Notes under the pieces: model-generated
The model's database searches: none
Seen by the model: the letters and a program-made list of their open reading frames with translations, nothing else
Told to the model about the DNA's origin: nothing
Made by a program: the position numbers and the translations under genes
Assembly: GCA_016302725.1 (NCBI GenBank)
Contig: JAEDNB010000074.1
Span: 1 to 9,446 of the forward strand
Direction: 5' to 3'
DNA: 9,446 bases
Source of the DNA: Lentisphaeria bacterium
GTDB lineage: Bacteria > Verrucomicrobiota > Lentisphaeria > Oligosphaerales > Oligosphaeraceae
In this document: positions 6,006 through 9,446 of the stretch, one piece after another
Layout of the letters: every line of letters begins with the position of its first letter
How positions within the stretch are numbered: position 1 is the first letter of the stretch

Positions 6006-7034
6006 ATGGCCAAAAACCTCGCCCTCCTGTGCGCTTTCCTCGCCGCACTGACCCTCCAAGCCGACATCTCCCTCAAGAATGTCGCCCTGCCCCAGGCTTT
6101 CCTCCAGGTCCAGACCAACCAAAAGGCCGCCAAGGGCTCCCTCGCCGACAAAATCCACCAGCAGAAGCTCTCCGCCCCCGACGCGGATGAAAACCTCAAG
6201 GCCGCCAAGAACTTCGAAAACATCTGCCCCCCCGAGGTCCGGGACACCCTCCAACTGGTGGCGGTCCTGGGCGGCAGCGCCGAAGACTACGCGGACCTCC
6301 CCGACAACCCCGCCAACGCCAAGTTCATCCTGGGCTTCTACTCCCCCGCCTCCCTGAAGACCACCTTCGACATGATTCCCATGCTCTCCATGCTGAAGCC
6401 CGAGCTGGCTCCCGAACCCATCAAGGTGGCCGGCTACAATGGATACAAAATCAAGGCAACCCCGGAGGGAAAGGCACCCATCACCCTGGCCATGGTCATC
6501 TCCAAGGACCAGAAGACCGTCCTCCTCGCCCCTGAGGCCATCCTCAAGGCCGCCATCGCCGCCCCCGCCCCCCTCTCCCCCATCCTCCAGGCCGCCCGGG
6601 ACGATTTCGCCAACGACATGTGCGCCATCGCCGCCGAAATCCCCCAGGAACACCGTAAATCCCTGGAGGAACTCCTGGCCGACAGCTCCCTGGACCAAGC
6701 CCAGAAGAACGCCCTGAAGGGCATCAAGGGCGTCGCCCTCCGCTTCGGCGGCGACGCCACCACCCTGGATGTGCGCCTCCAGGCCTCCGTCGCCTCCGCC
6801 GAGGAGGCGAAACTCCTGAAGGAGTCCCTCCTGGATGTCATGGTGGTGCCCATGGCCCAGCAGCTGCTCCCCTCCCTCCTCCCCGGCGCCAACTTCCCCC
6901 AGACCATCAAGGCCGAGCACCAGGGAGCCACCCTTGCCCTGGCGGTCTCCCTCAACGAGGCGGACCTCAATCTCCTCGCCGCCCTGGGAGAGGACAGCCT
7001 CCCCGACCTCCTGGATGACGACGACGAGGATTAG
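6006..7034 (+). CDS. Secreted protein of unknown function with acidic C-terminus
   Basis: I recognise no family for this 342-residue protein. Residues 1-19 (MAKNLALLCAFLAALTLQA) form a plausible Sec signal peptide with cleavage before Asp20, so it should be exported, probably to the periplasm. The mature part is rich in Ala, Leu, Lys and Asp and looks alternately helical and strand-like. Visible landmarks are NFENICPPEVRDTLQLVAVLGG, FILGFYSPASLKTTFDMIPMLSML, ITLAMVISKDQKTVLLAPEA, IKGVALRFGGDATTLDVRLQASVAS and a strongly acidic end DLLDDDDED. Two cysteines remain after the signal (ICPP and DMCAIA), which could form a disulphide. No catalytic motif, lipobox or repeat is seen. Codon use resembles its neighbours, so recent transfer is not indicated. 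It follows yejB by 86 bases and is closed by a strong hairpin, suggesting it may be the last gene of the 4342-7034 unit; it does not resemble a YejA-type binding protein. Confidence 0.8.
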   Translation: MAKNLALLCAFLAALTLQADISLKNVALPQAFLQVQTNQKAAKGSLADKIHQQKLSAPDADENLKAAKNFENICPPEVRDTLQLVAVLGGSAEDYADLPDNPANAKFILGFYSPASLKTTFDMIPMLSMLKPELAPEPIKVAGYNGYKIKATPEGKAPITLAMVISKDQKTVLLAPEAILKAAIAAPAPLSPILQAARDDFANDMCAIAAEIPQEHRKSLEELLADSSLDQAQKNALKGIKGVALRFGGDATTLDVRLQASVASAEEAKLLKESLLDVMVVPMAQQLLPSLLPGANFPQTIKAEHQGATLALAVSLNEADLNLLAALGEDSLPDLLDDDDED

Positions 7035-7056
7035 GCCCCAGCCAAATCCCACCCCC

Positions 7057-7093
7057 TCCGGGAAGCCCCGGCCCCCAGCCCCGGCTTCCCGGA
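7057..7093 (+). terminator. Strong GC-rich hairpin, terminator-like but without T-tract
   Basis: TCCGGGAAGCC (7057-7067) is the exact reverse complement of GGCTTCCCGGA (7083-7093), giving a perfect 11-bp stem around a 15-base loop. It begins 22 bases after the stop of the secreted-protein gene and ends 26 bases before xseA. It is the strongest inverted repeat found in the window by eye. The downstream sequence has no run of T, so a classical intrinsic terminator is not shown; a 3'-end stabilising hairpin, a terminator that does not need a U-tract, or a leader structure of xseA are all possible. Confidence 0.6.
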
Positions 7094-7119
7094 ACGCCTC
7101 CTGACGCCGGAACGCCCCC

Positions 7120-8505
7120 ATGGCCAGCCAGCCCTACACCGAAATCCCCTGCGAGAACGCCGCACCGGCCCCACGACGCCTGGCCCAGGACCTCTTCGCC
7201 CGGCACGACCCGCGCTTCGCCTGGACTGTCTCCGAACTCTCCCACCTCCTCAAGGAGGTGGTCGCCCAGGAACTGGCCCCCTTCCACTTCTGGCTCGGCG
7301 GCGAAATCGTCTTCAACGCCCCCCCCGCCCGGCATGTCTACGCCACCCTGCGGGATGAACGGCAAAACTCCATCCCCCTGGTCTTCTTCCAAGGCGCGGA
7401 ACTCTTCCGGAAACTGGAGCTCAAAAGCGGCGAAAAGGTCATCGCCTACGGCTCCCTGACCCTCTACGCCCCCAAAAACACCCTCCAGTTCCAGGCCACG
7501 GAACTCCAAAGGGCAAAGGACGACAAGGAATCCCTGATGGAGGCCATGCGCAAAAGCCTGGCCAGGCTGGCGGCGGAAGGCCTCACCGACCCCGCCCGGA
7601 AAAAAACCATCCCCCCCTTCCCCAAATGCGTGGGACTGGTCACCAGCCCCGCCGCGGCGGGCTTCCGGGACTTCGTCCACACCTGCTTCGCCCGCGCCCC
7701 CCATCTCTCCCTCCTCCTCTCCCCCACCAGGGTCCAGGGCAACGGCGCCGCCGAGGAAATCCGAAACGCCCTCCAACTCCTGGACGACACCGGAGAGTGC
7801 GACCTTATCGTGGTGACCCGGGGAGGCGGAAGCATCGAAGATCTCTGGTGCTTCAACGACGAACCCCTCGCCCGCGCCATCGCCAGCGCCAGGACTCCCG
7901 TCGTCACCGCCATCGGACATGAACGGGACAATACCCTGGTGGACTTTGTCGCCGACCGATACGCCATCACCCCCACCAAGGCCGCCGAAATGGTCACGGA
8001 GGGCTTTTTCCAGGCCGCCCGGGAACGGCAGACCCTGACAGCCAGGCTCCGCCAGGCCATCCTCCAGCAAGGACAGCTCCGGCGCACCAGGCTCCAGCAC
8101 TGCCTCAAATCCCCCCATCTCCTGCACCCGGAAATCCTCGTCTCCGAACGGAAGAGCCGACTCGCCACCGATGAAGGGAGGCTCTACCAGGCCCTCCCCT
8201 CCCTGGCCGAAAAACGACGCTCCCGACTGGAAAACGCACGCCATGCTCTCCTCCTGGGACAGGACGCCATCCTCCAGCGGAAGCGGGCCGCCCTGGGAGC
8301 CCTGAAGGCCGCCCTGCGGACCCTGGACCCCACCGGTGTCCTCAAACGGGGATACAGCATCCTCCTGGACCAACGGAAACGCGCCATCCGGAAGGCGGAG
8401 GACGCCCCACGGGGAACCCGCCTCCACGCGCTCCTGGGGGACGGCAGCCTCACCCTCGCCGTGGAAGAGAGCCAAACCGCCATTCCCCAGCCCCCTACCC
8501 CCTGA
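7120..8505 (+). CDS. xseA: Exodeoxyribonuclease VII large subunit
   Basis: XseA is the catalytic subunit of the cytoplasmic nuclease that degrades single-stranded DNA from both ends into oligonucleotides, acting in mismatch repair and DNA clean-up. The 461 residues are a normal length. An N-terminal OB-fold region (about 34-130) starts at FAWTVSELSHLLKEVV and includes FWLGGEIV and HVYATLRDE. The catalytic region follows: PKCVGLVTSPAAAGFRD (from 169), VVTRGGGSIEDLWCFND (231-247), AIGHERDNTLVDFVAD (264-279) and TPTKAAE (284-290). A long coiled-coil-like Arg/Leu-rich segment spans about 295-400, and LKRGYSI near 408 is the conserved C-terminal motif. ATG 7120 has only a poor ribosome site (CCGGAAC); the first about 25 residues are not conserved. 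xseB follows 9 bases after the stop. A run of seven A (7600-7606) and one of seven C (7611-7617) lie within 18 bases here. Confidence 0.97.
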   Translation: MASQPYTEIPCENAAPAPRRLAQDLFARHDPRFAWTVSELSHLLKEVVAQELAPFHFWLGGEIVFNAPPARHVYATLRDERQNSIPLVFFQGAELFRKLELKSGEKVIAYGSLTLYAPKNTLQFQATELQRAKDDKESLMEAMRKSLARLAAEGLTDPARKKTIPPFPKCVGLVTSPAAAGFRDFVHTCFARAPHLSLLLSPTRVQGNGAAEEIRNALQLLDDTGECDLIVVTRGGGSIEDLWCFNDEPLARAIASARTPVVTAIGHERDNTLVDFVADRYAITPTKAAEMVTEGFFQAARERQTLTARLRQAILQQGQLRRTRLQHCLKSPHLLHPEILVSERKSRLATDEGRLYQALPSLAEKRRSRLENARHALLLGQDAILQRKRAALGALKAALRTLDPTGVLKRGYSILLDQRKRAIRKAEDAPRGTRLHALLGDGSLTLAVEESQTAIPQPPTP

Positions 8506-8514
8506 CCTCTCCCC

Positions 8515-8763
8515 ATGCCACACAAGGAAAAGGAACTCACCTTCGACCAGGCACTCCAGGAACTGGAGGAAATCGTCCAAAAACTGGAAACCGGGGGACT
8601 CCCCCTGGAAGAAAGCATGGACGCCTTTGAAAGAGCCGTGAAGCTGGGCAAGTTCTGCGATGAAAAACTCACCGGCGCCGAACAGAAAATCCAGCAACTC
8701 GTCCGCCTTCCCGACGGCTCCGTGAAAAAGGAGCCCCTCCCCGACCTCCTCCCCCCCGCGTAG
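8515..8763 (+). CDS. xseB: Exodeoxyribonuclease VII small subunit
   Basis: The 82-residue XseB binds in several copies along the XseA coiled coil and is needed for exonuclease VII activity. LTFDQALQELEEIVQKLETGGLPLEESMDAFERAVKL (8-44) is the family signature, predicting two antiparallel helices separated by GGLPLEE, followed by CDEKLTGAEQKIQQL. The length is typical, with a short Pro/Leu-rich end. The start lies 9 bases after the xseA stop with no Shine-Dalgarno (the spacer is pyrimidine-rich), which points to translational coupling that would keep the two subunits in balance. The complete xseA-xseB pair indicates a functional enzyme. Confidence 0.97.
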   Translation: MPHKEKELTFDQALQELEEIVQKLETGGLPLEESMDAFERAVKLGKFCDEKLTGAEQKIQQLVRLPDGSVKKEPLPDLLPPA

Positions 8764-8833
8764 CCCGAATACCCGGAAAGGGGACAAGACGCCCGCCCCC
8801 AAGGCACCGAAGGCCAGGAAAGGGCGACACAAA

Positions 8834-8865
8834 GGGACCGACTTCCCGGACCCAGGCTAGATTAT
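8834..8865 (+). promoter_or_regulatory. Possible sigma70-type promoter for nagB
   Basis: TAGATT (8858-8863, 4 of 6 consensus positions; the patch reads TAGATTAT) lies 18 bases after GGGACC (8834-8839, 3 of 6). The patch stands out as AT-rich in an otherwise GC-rich spacer. It would give a nagB leader of roughly 150 bases. The -35 match is poor, so this is only a candidate. Confidence 0.25.
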
Positions 8866-8925
8866 GGAGTCGCGCCAGTTCCGCCTCCGCCCGCAACGCG
8901 CACTCCCGGCAAAGGAAGGGACACC

Positions 8926-8944
8926 CCGCAGGCCCGCCCTGCGG
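8926..8944. repeat. Perfect 7-bp hairpin in the nagB leader
   Basis: CCGCAGG (8926-8932) and CCTGCGG (8938-8944) form a perfect stem around the 5-base loop CCCGC, ending 81 bases before nagB. There is no T-tract. It could be a leader RNA structure, an operator, or the end of the xse transcript; its palindromic form suits either strand. Confidence 0.4.
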
Positions 8945-9009
8945 CGCATCCCCCCGCGCCCCACCATACTTCCCAGGACGGCGGAAGCCCAGGAACCCAA
9001 TCCCAGGGC

Positions 9010-9015
9010 AAGGAG
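9010..9015 (+). promoter_or_regulatory. Shine-Dalgarno of nagB
   Basis: AAGGAG, 10 bases before ATG 9026, the same motif and spacing as for iorB. It fixes the nagB start and shows that an overlapping frame beginning at 9016 is not the real gene. Confidence 0.75.
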
Positions 9016-9025
9016 TTGAAGAACC

Positions 9026-9446
9026 ATGAAAGTCATCATCCAGCAGAATTACGACAAAATGTGCGAATGGGCCGCCAACCACATCATGGCGGCCATCAAT
9101 GCCCACAAGGGCGACAAGCCCTTCGTCCTGGGACTGCCCACCGGCTCCTCCCCCCTGGGCGTCTACAAGCGCCTCGTGGCCGCCAACAAGGCCGGGAAGG
9201 TCTCCTTCAAGAACGTGGTCACCTTCAACATGGACGAGTATGTGGGACTGCCTCGGGAACACCACGAGAGCTACTGGTTCTTCATGCACGACAATCTCTT
9301 CAACCATATCGACATCCCCGCCGAAAACGTCAACATCCTCAATGGAATGGCTGAGGACCTGGAGGCGGAATGCGCACGCTACGAGGCGAAAATCGCCTCC
9401 TACGGCGGCATCGACCTCTTCCTGGGCGGCAGCGGCGTGGATGGAC
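9026..9446 (+). CDS. nagB: Glucosamine-6-phosphate deaminase (3' partial)
   Basis: NagB converts glucosamine-6-phosphate to fructose-6-phosphate and ammonia in the cytoplasm, bringing amino sugars into glycolysis. The first 140 residues are present and the gene runs off the window; the family is about 260-270 residues long. PFVLGLPTGSSPLGVYKRL (32-50) forms the phosphate-binding loop, and VSFKNVVTFNMDEYVGLPREHHESYWFFMH contains Asp70, equivalent to the catalytic Asp72 of E. coli NagB by alignment from memory. IDIPAENVNILNGMAEDLEAECARYE is closely E. coli-like, and the last residues LFLGGSGVDG reach the GGxGxDGH active-site loop; Val stands where E. coli has Asn, and the catalytic His/Glu lie beyond the edge. 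The ATG is secured by AAGGAG 10 bases upstream. It probably starts its own transcript after a 262-base spacer. The nucleotide-sugar epimerase earlier in the window is a distant functional relative, not an operon partner. Confidence 0.95.
   Translation, partial: MKVIIQQNYDKMCEWAANHIMAAINAHKGDKPFVLGLPTGSSPLGVYKRLVAANKAGKVSFKNVVTFNMDEYVGLPREHHESYWFFMHDNLFNHIDIPAENVNILNGMAEDLEAECARYEAKIASYGGIDLFLGGSGVDG

Larger units (their letters stand above)
8764..9025. other. Non-coding spacer between xseB and nagB
   Basis: This 262-base stretch is the longest gap in the window. I see no credible small gene: open frames crossing it on either strand have no ribosome site and resemble no family, and no tRNA-like cloverleaf is apparent. 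It holds a faint promoter candidate inside an AT-richer patch near 8858-8865, a 7-bp perfect hairpin at 8926-8944, and the nagB ribosome site. CGCCC (8790-8794) and GGGCG (8822-8826) could pair around a long loop as a weak xseB 3' structure. The gap probably separates the xse operon from a new nagB transcript. Confidence 0.6.

Noticed and set aside
6967..8832. A 621-codon open frame on the minus strand across xseA/xseB
   Set aside because: It lies antisense to two unmistakable genes. Its translation is low-complexity (Gly, Glu, Val rich) with no family motifs, as expected opposite C-ending codons.
8764..9025. Possible tRNA, small RNA or riboswitch in the nagB spacer
   Set aside because: No cloverleaf arms or recognised riboswitch core could be traced by eye; only one short hairpin is supported.
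9016..9354. A 112-codon + frame starting just before nagB
   Set aside because: It overlaps nagB in another frame, starts inside or beside the Shine-Dalgarno region and has a shadow-like composition; NagB motifs are clear in the frame from 9026.

Overview
The window is a high-GC stretch (GC clearly above 60%, not computed) from a bacterium with every supported gene on the + strand. It is densely coded: eleven protein genes, nine complete and one cut at each edge, with no tRNA, rRNA, mobile element or CRISPR seen. The coding strand is markedly richer in C than in G, codons end mostly in C, and intergenic spacers are C-rich. Indolepyruvate:ferredoxin oxidoreductase points to an anaerobic or fermentative lifestyle. 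A YejB-type permease and secreted or membrane-anchored proteins indicate a Gram-negative envelope. An uncultured anaerobe of the PVC group (Lentisphaerota, Kiritimatiellota or Verrucomicrobiota) would fit, but no marker here settles this and I hold it only weakly.

Layout. 1-2026: iorA (5' end outside the window) and iorB, encoding the two subunits that oxidatively decarboxylate aryl pyruvates from amino-acid transamination. The IorA here ends without the usual C-terminal ferredoxin domain. 2118-4307: a compact run of a nucleotide-sugar epimerase (probably acting on UDP-N-acetylhexosamines), a low-molecular-weight phosphatase with an altered P-loop, and the tRNA t6A methyltransferase TrmO, whose likely start lies at or near the end of the phosphatase gene. 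4342-7034: a membrane-anchored TPR-like protein, a YejB-type peptide ABC permease without its usual partners, and a secreted protein of unknown function. 7057-7093: a strong hairpin. 7120-8763: xseA and xseB, the two subunits of exodeoxyribonuclease VII. 8764-9025: the only long non-coding stretch, holding a possible promoter and a hairpin. 9026-end: the 5' part of nagB, glucosamine-6-phosphate deaminase.

The genes are mostly ordinary housekeeping and metabolic functions linked by co-directional transcription rather than by one pathway. Amino-sugar metabolism is touched twice, by the epimerase and by NagB. I find no convincing undescribed multi-gene system. The points most worth following are the ferredoxin-less IorA, the altered phosphatase active-site loop, the orphan YejB permease flanked by two unrecognised envelope proteins, and the hairpins before xseA and nagB.
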